Shown here one piece after another: positions 55,083 through 62,757 of a stretch of DNA of 64,000 bases. The notes under the pieces are model-generated. The model did not search any database and had not been told where the DNA came from. It saw nothing but the letters and a program-made list of their open reading frames with translations. The position numbers were made by a program, and so were the translations under genes. The stretch is taken from contig DUPG01000001.1 of assembly GCA_012838425.1 (NCBI GenBank), forward strand, positions 1 through 64,000. Direction: 5' to 3'. The first letter of the stretch is position 1, and each line of letters begins with the position of its first letter. This DNA comes from Clostridiales bacterium. Its GTDB lineage: Bacteria > Bacillota > Clostridia > Christensenellales > CAG-138.

Positions 55083-55796
55083 CTACACTTTTTTACGCAG
55101 GGTTAATGCGCCTATTCCGGCGGCCGCGCTGACGACTGCTGCAAATGCCAATGTAATGCCGCCTGTTTGCGGAGGATTCGGGTCATACTCCGGTATATGT
55201 GTTGAGTTGCCATCATCATCCGGCGAGGGCGAAACCTCCACAGAAGGAGTGGTAGGTATTGGCACATAAGTCGGTTCAGACGTGGGCGGGAATGGTGTGA
55301 TCGGCGCTTCTGAGGGCTCAGGATGCTCATTCACTTCAATTGAACAGCCTGCTGCTTCAGTTTCAATCAGCGTAATTGTATCCTTTTCAATTAGCTCCCT
55401 GACTTCGAGTTCAAAATCTATTATCCCTACAAACATAGGGTCAACGAAATCAAACACAAATTTAATAAACTCGCCGCCCTCATTAAATTCAACAATGTTA
55501 GCGAACGCAAACATTACCGAGCTGTTGTAATTACCATTCACACCAAAAACTCCATAGTCAAAATCGCATTCTATATAAGTCGCATATTGCAGTATTTCAT
55601 CATCGTATTTGAGCTTCAATGCGCCCGATGTAAACGCACCGTTCTCAGATACCGAAATCGTTACTATAATCTGGTTTGCCGCGGTCAGCTCGGCCTCAGT
55701 TGTGAACACTACCGGGCGAACCGGTTCCGCAAAAGCCGGTGAAGCGAATGCGAATACAAATACAAGTACTATTAGTGTAGAAATTAACTTTTTCAT
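55083..55796 (-). CDS. Wall-anchored cohesin-like protein (third of three)
   Basis: A 237-residue surface protein. Signal peptide to about residue 23. One cohesin-like module (about 27-155) has SGALKLKYDDEILQY, FAFANIVEFNEGGEF and ends AAGCSIE, closely paralleling the two modules of the double-cohesin gene. A Pro/Ser/Thr linker (158-202) precedes an anchor: PPQTGG, hydrophobic segment, RKKV. The anchor resembles LPXTG with Pro replacing Leu. It is 19 bases downstream of its paralogue, so they share a transcript. Confidence 0.72.
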   Translation of the reverse strand: MKKLISTLIVLVFVFAFASPAFAEPVRPVVFTTEAELTAANQIIVTISVSENGAFTSGALKLKYDDEILQYATYIECDFDYGVFGVNGNYNSSVMFAFANIVEFNEGGEFIKFVFDFVDPMFVGIIDFELEVRELIEKDTITLIETEAAGCSIEVNEHPEPSEAPITPFPPTSEPTYVPIPTTPSVEVSPSPDDDGNSTHIPEYDPNPPQTGGITLAFAAVVSAAAGIGALTLRKKV

Positions 55797-55815
55797 AATT
55801 CTCTACATTCATCTA

Positions 55816-56622
55816 TTATTGCTCTTTCTTGCGTAGTGCGACTGCGCCTAAGCCTGCTATTCCGCTAAAAACTGATACAACAAGCAGCGTCATATCACCT
55901 GTAACAGGCGGCACTGGCTCTTCATTCGTTTCTGAAGGAACCGGAGCCTCGCCGTCTGGAGCTTCGCTCTCTGGAACATCCGGGAAGTCAGTAGCTGCTG
56001 GCGAAGGGGATGTTTCCCCTGCGGGCGTGGGTGATTCATAATTAGGCGTGTTCGACGGATTTGCGGGCGAATTGGTTACAGCATACGTCGTTGTAGGCGT
56101 TGACTGCGGTGTTGGCGGAGGTGTAGGCGGTGCGAATGTCTCTTGAGGATTTTCGCCGACAGCGATTGTGCAGCCATATGCCTCTGTTCGAACTTTCGAA
56201 ACCGTGTCCGTATCGATTAGCTCGTGGAATTTCAGTCCGAAAACAATGTAACCCTCAAACCCGGGGTCATTGAGGTCAAATAGTAAGCGCATGAACTCGC
56301 CGCCCGCATTGATTGCTTCATCGTCGGCAAACGCGACCTTGACCCTGCCGTCTTCATCGCCAGCGGTTTCGACTAAGTCAACGCCTATGTCGGTTTTCTG
56401 AACCTCAATGAACTTGATTATGCCTGTGGCGAATGTGATTTCAAAAAACCCCGACACGAAATCGCCGTTTTCAGAGACCGAAAGCGTGAGTACGATTTGC
56501 TTCTGCTCGTTAAGCACCGCGTTGCATGTGAACACTACCGGGCGAACTGCTTTCGCCAAGGCAGATGTTGTAAACGCGAGAATGAATACGAACAACAACG
56601 CCATTAAAATGATCTTTTTCAT
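55816..56622 (-). CDS. Wall-anchored cohesin-like protein (second of three)
   Basis: A 268-residue surface protein. Signal peptide to about residue 23. The cohesin-like module (about 26-152) has SGFFEITFATGIIKF, VAFADDEAINAGGEF and ends YGCTIAV. The linker (about 155-235) is Pro/Thr/Ser/Glu-rich with repeated TPPPTP and SPSP words. The C-terminal anchor is PPVTGD, hydrophobic segment, RKKEQ. First gene of the pair with the following paralogue; start ATG. Confidence 0.72.
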   Translation of the reverse strand: MKKIILMALLFVFILAFTTSALAKAVRPVVFTCNAVLNEQKQIVLTLSVSENGDFVSGFFEITFATGIIKFIEVQKTDIGVDLVETAGDEDGRVKVAFADDEAINAGGEFMRLLFDLNDPGFEGYIVFGLKFHELIDTDTVSKVRTEAYGCTIAVGENPQETFAPPTPPPTPQSTPTTTYAVTNSPANPSNTPNYESPTPAGETSPSPAATDFPDVPESEAPDGEAPVPSETNEEPVPPVTGDMTLLVVSVFSGIAGLGAVALRKKEQ

Positions 56623-56970
56623 AAAAGCCCCCCGTTTTTTTGATTTGACACTGCCAAGATTTGGTTGTCGCCTTCATTGTATACCCTATATATTATTGAG
56701 TCAATCGAAATGCAATATATATTTATGAACTTTCTGTAAATTTAACAATGATTGGTACTTAAAATGAATAGTGTGGGATTGTCAAAGGGTAGCGGTGCTG
56801 CCGCTCAATTAGATGCCTAAGGCAAATGAATATAACAGCAAGCTATAGTGTCGAGTGGAAAATTAAAATTTACAATCAAGTTGCAACCTGCTATATTTCA
56901 CTCGCCACAGGCAACAAACTCCATATTTCACACTCAACACTCAAAACAAATATGCGCTCTTCCAAAAATA
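56623..56970. other. Gap upstream of the second cohesin-like gene
   Basis: No gene. On the minus strand TTGACT (56699-56704) and TATACA (56678-56683) are 15 bases apart, a weak candidate promoter. Family-A words (AAATGAATATAACAGC) lie near 56823. Confidence 0.4.
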
Positions 56971-56997
56971 AAAACGCCCTCATTACGAAGGCGTTTT
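56971..56997 (-). terminator. Terminator of the first cohesin-like gene
   Basis: AAAACGCC/GGCGTTTT stem, 11-base loop, followed on the minus strand by TTTTTATTTTT. It sets this gene apart from the downstream pair. Confidence 0.85.
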
Positions 56998-57017
56998 GAC
57001 TGTTATTCTACTCTAAA

Positions 57018-57722
57018 TTAGTCCTTCTTGCGAAGTGTGAGAGCGCCCAAACCAGCAACTGCGCTGATGATTGCTACTGAAACGAGTGTCATGCCACCAG
57101 TTACAGGAGTTGTGGGTTCGTCTGTTTCTGTGGGTTCATCAGTGGGTTCATCTGTGGGTTCATCAGTGGGATCATCTGTGGGTTCATCAGTGGGGTCATC
57201 TGTGGGGTCATCTGTGGGGTCATCTGTGGGTTCTTCGCCCTTGATCTCGATTGAGCAGCCTGTTGCCTGAGTTTCGATCTCAGTTAATGTGTCGATCTCA
57301 ATGAGCTCTACAACCTCGAGTTCGAAATCGATCGTGCCTTTGAACTCAGGATCTACCAAGTCGAATACGAAGCCGAGCATTTCGCCGCCAGCATTTTGCT
57401 CTTCTGCGTTAGCGAAAGCTACCTTAACGATACCATCATCTTCGCCGTTAGCTTGCATGAGCCCCAAGTCGATATCAGTCTTCTGGATCTTAACATACTT
57501 CAGAACGCCTGTGGGGAATGAAAGATGCACAAGACCTGATGCAAATGCAGCGTCAGCGCTGATTGAAACCATAACGAGAACTTGATTTTGTTCTGTCAAT
57601 GTAGCTTCTGATGTGAAGACAACAGGTCTTACCGGATTGGGATTCTCAGTCTCTGCGAGTGCAGGTGCCGCAAATGCGAATACAAGTGCAAGCACGATTG
57701 CTAATGCAATTGTCTTTTTCAT
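57018..57722 (-). CDS. Wall-anchored cohesin-like protein (first of three)
   Basis: A 234-residue surface protein. Signal peptide MKKTIALAIVLALVFAFAAP to about residue 23. Cohesin-like module (about 30-155) with SGLVHLSFPTGVLKY, VAFANAEEQNAGGEM and end TGCSIEI. The linker (about 160-204) is a run of PTDD/PTDE tetrapeptides. Anchor TPVTGG (205-210), hydrophobic helix, RKKD. It has its own strong promoter and terminator, and codon choice looks like that of a highly expressed gene. Sortase is not encoded in the window. Confidence 0.75.
   Translation of the reverse strand: MKKTIALAIVLALVFAFAAPALAETENPNPVRPVVFTSEATLTEQNQVLVMVSISADAAFASGLVHLSFPTGVLKYVKIQKTDIDLGLMQANGEDDGIVKVAFANAEEQNAGGEMLGFVFDLVDPEFKGTIDFELEVVELIEIDTLTEIETQATGCSIEIKGEEPTDDPTDDPTDDPTDEPTDDPTDEPTDEPTDEPTETDEPTTPVTGGMTLVSVAIISAVAGLGALTLRKKD
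57140..57236 (-). repeat. Twelve-base coding repeats (PTDD/PTDE)
   Basis: Tandem units such as TGATGAACCCACAGATGACC-like 12-mers encode Pro-Thr-Asp-Asp or Pro-Thr-Asp-Glu in the wall-spanning linker. Copy number is likely to vary between strains. Confidence 0.8.
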
Positions 57723-57788
57723 AGTTGTGTCTCCTTTTACGTTTTTTTTGACGCTTCCAAAGAAATGGATAGCGCCTTGTATGTTGCT

Positions 57789-57817
57789 ATTCTACAACAA
57801 TGAATTTCTTGTGTCAA
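57789..57817 (-). promoter_or_regulatory. Promoter of the first cohesin-like gene
   Basis: On the minus strand TTGACA (57812-57817) and TAGAAT (57789-57794), 17 bases apart, lie about 65 bases before the start codon. The rest of the 57.7-58.06 kb gap holds no gene. Confidence 0.8.
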
Positions 57818-58064
57818 GCATTGTTTTGAAAATTATTATATAATTTGCCTATGCTAATTTGTAAATTTTTTGTATCATTATATATTTCATACGAAATTTG
57901 ATTCAATTTTAATAAATTTGTGCTTGAATGGTAACAATGAAGCTATTGTGCATATCATCATATGAATTATGCTTTGTGTGAATATTCCTATTATTTGCGG
58001 GAATAATAGAGTAGAGGTCAATCGCGGTAGCGTTAGACGAAAATGATTTGGAGGAATAAATAAT

Positions 58065-58505
58065 ATGAAAACATTCGCTAAAAAACTTGTTATGCTGCTA
58101 TTTGTGGCAGTGGTAATCGCGTTGTTTTTCGGATGCGAGCCCATGTCTCCCACACCCTCACCAACAGGAGGAGCGAACGGCTCACCGGGGCTTACTGCCG
58201 GAATGTCGCCTGACTTATCACCTGATATGACTCCGGGCGAAGGCGGCGAATCTCCCGCACCGACAGGCGACGAAATACCTAACTTCATGGAAGGAACAGT
58301 AGTTGACCCCGACACAGTTCCCGAAATAGTGAACGCTGTTAAGGCACAGTACCCGAATGCGCAGATTCAAAGCGTTACTCATGCGCTGCACCTGAACCAG
58401 CAGGTATATGAGGTAACATTCTTAGACGGAGCAAACACGAATACAGTATTCGTAACTCCCAGCGGGCAGCTGTTAGACCAAGATAATCAAGCGTCGCCTA
58501 CATAA
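58065..58505 (+). CDS. Small lipoprotein, unknown
   Basis: A 146-residue exported protein. The signal ends in a lipobox-like FFGC at about residue 24, so it is probably membrane-tethered. A Pro/Ser/Thr/Gly-rich linker (28-75) leads to a C-terminal domain of about 65 residues (VPEIVNAVKAQYPNAQIQSV, QVYEVTFLDG, TVFVTPSGQLL) resembling a PepSY-like fold. GGAGG lies ahead of the ATG. A terminator follows. Function unknown. Confidence 0.65.
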   Translation: MKTFAKKLVMLLFVAVVIALFFGCEPMSPTPSPTGGANGSPGLTAGMSPDLSPDMTPGEGGESPAPTGDEIPNFMEGTVVDPDTVPEIVNAVKAQYPNAQIQSVTHALHLNQQVYEVTFLDGANTNTVFVTPSGQLLDQDNQASPT

Positions 58506-58526
58506 TATAATAGTAGGCATAATTAA

Positions 58527-58552
58527 AGGCGGTGTGTGCCGCCTTATTTTTA
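58527..58552 (+). terminator. Terminator after the lipoprotein gene
   Basis: AGGCGG/CCGCCT stem with TGTGTG loop, then TATTTTTAATT. Confidence 0.85.
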
Positions 58553-58565
58553 ATTGTGCCTGTTC

Positions 58566-59510
58566 TTAATCCCCCTGCTGCGAGCAAACAATTATTGAAA
58601 AGGTAGTATATAGCTGCGAAAACAGCTCATTGAAGGGCAATGCGTTTATTCTGCCTGCGTCGTCATCCAATACTATCATGCAGGCCAGCATAAGCCTATG
58701 CGGTATGCTTAGCGAAAACCTGCCAAAGCCCTTATGTTCAAGCAAGTAGTGATAAACTTCTATAATTTCGCTTACTGCTTCGCCTATGTCTTTTCCATGG
58801 CACGCATTTGCGAATATTCCGAGAGTGGGGAGCTCTACAACCGTACCATATTTCAGCCTGTGCTGCGAGAACGCGCTGAAGAAATCCATAGCGTTTTGCG
58901 CTTTCACATCGGGAACGGCGTCATACATTGCAAGCACATAGCTTAATAGCAATGCCGGCTCAGCAAGGAAGAACCTGCGCTTAATCATCGCAAACACATC
59001 TTCGGCATCTATTAGCATGCTTCGCCAATCCTTTTCGCACAAGGCAAGCAGCCCCGCGTATGTAATATGCGAAATGTTGGTGAGCCACGGGTGTTCCTTG
59101 CGCATTGAGGAAAAAATATCCTCAGTTCTCAGAATAAGCTCCTGCGCGTTTGGCTTATCGTTGAACAATACAGCAAGCTGAGGAAGGAATATGCTGCGCT
59201 TGAAGGTTCGTTTCAAATCATCATATGTATTCAGAATATTATTGAATTCAGCCTGATAATCTTCTGAAAAAGACAGGCGAACTGCCAACTCAAGCGAGCT
59301 TATCGAATTAAAGTATGAGAACCTGCCCGAAGCTTGACGAATATAGCCCCTGCACTCATGCACCCTTTGAATATCTATGAGCTTATTTTGGTTCGCGGCA
59401 TAGCTTGCGCCTAATAAAATCCTGCATATGCCCGCAGTTTTGAAGGCGCCTTTTAATATGTTGCGGTTTTCAATTAAAATATCGGCTTTACGCTTGGTTT
59501 CGGTTCTCAT
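58566..59510 (-). CDS. DUF4003-like protein
   Basis: A 314-residue, mostly helical cytoplasmic protein similar to Firmicute proteins of the DUF4003 group, by overall layout and segments such as EDIFSSMRKEHPWLTNISHI and LPTLGIFAN. No catalytic motif is visible and no role is known. Single gene, convergent with the lipoprotein gene and sharing its terminator region. Confidence 0.6.
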   Translation of the reverse strand: MRTETKRKADILIENRNILKGAFKTAGICRILLGASYAANQNKLIDIQRVHECRGYIRQASGRFSYFNSISSLELAVRLSFSEDYQAEFNNILNTYDDLKRTFKRSIFLPQLAVLFNDKPNAQELILRTEDIFSSMRKEHPWLTNISHITYAGLLALCEKDWRSMLIDAEDVFAMIKRRFFLAEPALLLSYVLAMYDAVPDVKAQNAMDFFSAFSQHRLKYGTVVELPTLGIFANACHGKDIGEAVSEIIEVYHYLLEHKGFGRFSLSIPHRLMLACMIVLDDDAGRINALPFNELFSQLYTTFSIIVCSQQGD

Positions 59511-59685
59511 AGTTCACCTCTATTCTGCATTTTATCACACAAACCCGCATATTTCAATGAATGTTTGATCCTTCTTTACAAATGAAATTTATTCCTTTAT
59601 TATATATTAAGTGATGGAGCAACAAAATGCTTGACAACTAATTTTGAGGATATTAAAATAGAAAAAATTTTGGAGGGAGAAGTAT

Positions 59686-60636
59686 ATGACAATAGATTTT
59701 AAGGGGAAAGACATACTGAATGGCTTTCAGTTTTCTAATCAGGAATTGAATGTCATTATGGAAACAGCTTCTTACTATGAAATGCGCGTAAAGCGAGGGG
59801 AAATCATTAAGGATTTAGAGGGCTTGGTAGTTGCTACCCTCTTTTTTGAGCCAAGCACGAGGACAAGGCTGTCATTCGAAGCGGCTATAAACAGGCTGGG
59901 CGCAAGGGTGGCTTCTATGGCAGAGCCTGCGAACTCATCTATAGCCAAGGGCGAATCTTTGGAGGATACAATACTGACTGTTGACGGTTATTGCGACTGT
60001 ATAGTAATGCGCCACCCCGTTTCGGGTTCGGCAGCACGCGCGGCGGAGGTAGCTGTTCACCCTGTAATAAACGGCGGCGACGGTACCTCGCAGCACCCCA
60101 CGCAAGCATTGCTTGACATATACACGATTCGCAAGGAAAAAGGGCATATAGGCGGGCAGACAATAACCTTCTTAGGCGACCTGAAGTATGGCAGAACGGT
60201 ACACAGCTTAGGCTATCTGATGCAGCAGTTCAACAACAAAATGATATTCGTTTCACCCGAAAGCCTGAGAATGCCCGAGGAAATTACAGCAGAGCTAAAA
60301 AGCAGAGGTGCTGACATAGAGGAAACCGACGACATCAAGTACGCACTTTCTCAAAGCGATATAGTGTATGTAACGCGCGTTCAGAGAGAGAGATTCCCGA
60401 GCGTTGAAGAATACGAGAAATGCAAGGGCTCATACATACTCAACAACGACCTGCTTAAATACGCAAAGCCGGGCATAACAATAATGCACCCCCTGCCGCG
60501 CGTTGACGAAATTGCCACAGAGCTTGACACATACGAGGGCTCGGCGTACTTCCGTCAGGCAAGCAACGGTATGTATCTGAGAATGGCGCTGTTAGGGCTT
60601 GTAACGGGCAGGCATAATATCTGCTACTCCATATAA
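59686..60636 (+). CDS. pyrB: Aspartate carbamoyltransferase catalytic subunit
   Basis: Joins carbamoyl phosphate and aspartate in pyrimidine synthesis. 316 residues. Carbamoyl phosphate loop PSTRTRLSFEAAINRLGA, then HPTQALLDIYTIRKE and the aspartate site MHPLPRVDEI. GGAGGG lies before the ATG. No pyrI regulatory subunit is adjacent. A terminator-like hairpin and then a dihydroorotase-type gene follow, the usual next step of the pathway. Confidence 0.95.
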   Translation: MTIDFKGKDILNGFQFSNQELNVIMETASYYEMRVKRGEIIKDLEGLVVATLFFEPSTRTRLSFEAAINRLGARVASMAEPANSSIAKGESLEDTILTVDGYCDCIVMRHPVSGSAARAAEVAVHPVINGGDGTSQHPTQALLDIYTIRKEKGHIGGQTITFLGDLKYGRTVHSLGYLMQQFNNKMIFVSPESLRMPEEITAELKSRGADIEETDDIKYALSQSDIVYVTRVQRERFPSVEEYEKCKGSYILNNDLLKYAKPGITIMHPLPRVDEIATELDTYEGSAYFRQASNGMYLRMALLGLVTGRHNICYSI

Positions 60637-60644
60637 TATGTAAG

Positions 60645-60727
60645 TATGGAGCTATCCGCGCGTTGCCGCTGAATAAAGACGGGCTGCGCGCAAGTATATC
60701 GCCCCTGCGGGGCTTATGGAAAATTTG
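60645..60727. repeat. Family-A repeat remnants after pyrB
   Basis: Contains GTATGGAGCTATCCGCGCGT, GCTGAATAAAGACGGGCTGC and CGCCCCTGCGGGGC, short palindromes with GAATAAAGAC linkers like those in the other arrays. Confidence 0.5.
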
Positions 60728-60751
60728 CGGGGGATATTCCCCCGTTTAATT
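60728..60751 (+). terminator. Probable terminator after pyrB
   Basis: CGGGGG/CCCCCG stem with ATATT loop followed by TTTAATTT, about 90 bases past the pyrB stop. Confidence 0.6.
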
Positions 60752-60821
60752 TGCACTGGCGAGCACAGGGTATAATAAGGTAATATGATATTAGATAAGG
60801 AAAACAAAAAGGGGTGATAGA

Positions 60822-62213
60822 ATGGCATTTGAAAGAGCAATCATTAACGGCAATATAGTTACTGGAAACGAAAGCTATTTAGCAAACATATACATAAAAG
60901 ACGGTAAAATAGCCTTGATTTCAAAAGAGGTGTTAGAGGCGGACGAGGTAACCGACGCGAGCGGAAAAACCGTAATGTCGGGCTTCATAGACACGCATGT
61001 TCATTCGCGCGACGGCATACATGGCGCGTATCAGAAGGAGGACTTCTCATATTCCACAAAGGCGGCTGCGGCTGGCGGAATCACGACAATATTCGAAATG
61101 CCGAACTGCAATCCCGCTATATACAATGTCGAAATGCTTGAATCCTTCATAGAGTGCGTATCGAAAAAAGCATATGTTGACTACTGCGTATGGGGCATAG
61201 CGTTGGGCGAAGTAAACGAGCACGCGCTTGATGACCTGGCGAAGGCAGGCGTAGTGGGCTTCAAGTACTTCTGGGGCTATGCTGTTGATAAGAAGAATTA
61301 TCAGCTCATATACAACTACAAGGAGGGCGCGGACGATATTGCGCCGCCCATGCACAGAGGTCAGATACGCGATATGTTCCAAAGCGTAGCCAAAACAGGC
61401 AAGCTGTTGGGCATACACGCAGAGGATTTTGAGATAATAAGGCACGAATCAAAAAAGGTGCTGGCGCAAAGCGGCAGAACATATGCCGATTTGTTGAAAA
61501 TGCGCCCGGCTATATGCGAAACGACCATTATTCAAAGCGCAATAGCATATGCGCATGAATGCGGACTTCGCCTGCATATTCATCACTTATCAGTCGGCGA
61601 CAGCGTAGATATAATAAGGCAGGCACAGAAGCAGGGCAAGAGTGTTACCGCCGAAACCTGCCCGCACTATTTAGAGCTTTCCGCCGAGGAGCATGGCGAC
61701 ACATTGGGCGCGTATATGAAGTGGTTCCCGCTGGTTCGCGAGAAGTTCAATCAGGCGCCGCTGTGGGAGGGTCTGCGCGACGGTACCATAGCTCATGTAA
61801 GCTCAGACCATGCGCCGCACACAGCCGAAGAAAAGCAAAAGGGGCTGTTCGACTCTCCCTCAGGCAACGCAGGCGTCGAAACATTAGGACTGCTTATGAT
61901 AAACGCGGTATCAGAGGGCAAAATCACCGAAAATCAGCTTGCTAAGCTTTTAAGCGAAAATCCTGCAAAGCTGTATGGGCTGTATCCGCAAAAGGGCTCA
62001 TTGGAAATAGGCACAGACGCGGACCTGGTGATAATAGACTTCGACCACGAATACGAGTTTAAGCAGGAGAACATACACTCAAAGGTAAAGCTGTCGCCAT
62101 TCAACGGGCGTAAATTAAAGGGCAAACCCGTTGAAACCATACTGCGAGGAAAAACCATTATGAAGGACAGCGAAATTATAGGCGAAGCGGGCGGAAGGTT
62201 TATTAAAGTGTAA
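60822..62213 (+). CDS. Dihydroorotase/hydantoinase-family amidohydrolase
   Basis: Cyclic amidohydrolase of 463 residues, most likely dihydroorotase given pyrB upstream; allantoinase or dihydropyrimidinase cannot be excluded. Metal ligands are in DTHVHSRDGIHG near residue 53, a lysine in GFKYFWGY may be carboxylated, later His in HIHHLSV and ETCPHYL, and the Asp ligand in SSDHAPH. The final domain holds the cleft loop NAGVETLG. A ribosome site AAAGGGGTG precedes the ATG. Confidence 0.82.
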   Translation: MAFERAIINGNIVTGNESYLANIYIKDGKIALISKEVLEADEVTDASGKTVMSGFIDTHVHSRDGIHGAYQKEDFSYSTKAAAAGGITTIFEMPNCNPAIYNVEMLESFIECVSKKAYVDYCVWGIALGEVNEHALDDLAKAGVVGFKYFWGYAVDKKNYQLIYNYKEGADDIAPPMHRGQIRDMFQSVAKTGKLLGIHAEDFEIIRHESKKVLAQSGRTYADLLKMRPAICETTIIQSAIAYAHECGLRLHIHHLSVGDSVDIIRQAQKQGKSVTAETCPHYLELSAEEHGDTLGAYMKWFPLVREKFNQAPLWEGLRDGTIAHVSSDHAPHTAEEKQKGLFDSPSGNAGVETLGLLMINAVSEGKITENQLAKLLSENPAKLYGLYPQKGSLEIGTDADLVIIDFDHEYEFKQENIHSKVKLSPFNGRKLKGKPVETILRGKTIMKDSEIIGEAGGRFIKV

Positions 62214-62214
62214 A

Positions 62215-62275
62215 GGCGCAAAGCGTGCATAAAGACAGCGTTTCACGCTGAATGAAGGCGGCAAAGCCGCCTATT
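62215..62275 (+). repeat. Family-A repeats after the amidohydrolase
   Basis: GCGTGCATAAAGACAGCG, CACGCTGAATGAAGGC and GGCGGCAAAGCCGCC: palindromes with GAATGAAG linkers, the reverse orientation of the array that follows. Confidence 0.6.
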
Positions 62276-62284
62276 TTTATGCAC

Positions 62285-62560
62285 AAAAGCATATTCATTC
62301 ACGTAAAGCGCGTTTTCATTCGCCACTATGCGTCTTCATGCACGCAAAGCATGTATTCATTCGCCACTATGCGTCTTCATGCACGCAAAGCATGTATTTA
62401 TTCGCCACTATGCGTCTTCATGCACGCAAAGCATGTATTCATTTGCTCCGCAGGAGCATCTTCATTCGCCACAGGCGTCTTCATTCACGCGAAGCGTGTC
62501 TTCATTCGGGCACAGCCCGTCTTCATTCGCCGCAGGCGTCTTCATTGCGTGCCTAAGCAC
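62285..62560 (+). repeat. Array of TTCATT-hairpin units
   Basis: Thirteen TTCAT[TG]-type words (one variant TTTATT) start at 62294, 62315, 62335, 62356, 62376, 62397, 62417, 62438, 62461, 62480, 62501, 62522 and 62541, spaced 19-23 bases. Between them are small palindromes such as CGCCACAGGCG, CACGCGAAGCGTG and CGGGCACAGCCCG. A 41-base double unit occurs three times in tandem from 62315 (the third has one base change). Spacing near 21 bases makes some frames open (VFIR/VFIH every seven codons), but these are not genes. Confidence 0.85.
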
Positions 62561-62565
62561 GCACT

Positions 62566-62757
62566 TCACTCGCTCAACTCCTGCTCTATTCCGTCAAACA
62601 CTACACGAATTTCGTTTGAATCGCTGTTTTCCTTTATGTAGTCAAGCAGCAGCTTTGCGGCGGCAATTCTGTCCGACGGTTTGTTTTCGCTGTCCGTGCA
62701 GATTGCGTACAGCTCCTGCAATATGCTTTGATACTTGCTTGCGTTATCGCTGCTCAT
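62566..62757 (-). CDS. Small phage-associated protein
   Basis: A 63-residue helical protein (KYQSILQELYAICTDSENKP, then ELSE at the end). No family recognised. Its start overlaps the 3-prime end of the portal gene by 14 bases, as is usual for phage structural operons, so it probably belongs to the same phage module. It ends just before the hairpin repeat array. Confidence 0.5.
   Translation of the reverse strand: MSSDNASKYQSILQELYAICTDSENKPSDRIAAAKLLLDYIKENSDSNEIRVVFDGIEQELSE

Noticed and set aside
62285-62560. CRISPR array
   Set aside because: The constant word is only six bases, spacing is 19-23 bases, the intervening parts are palindromic, and there are no cas genes.
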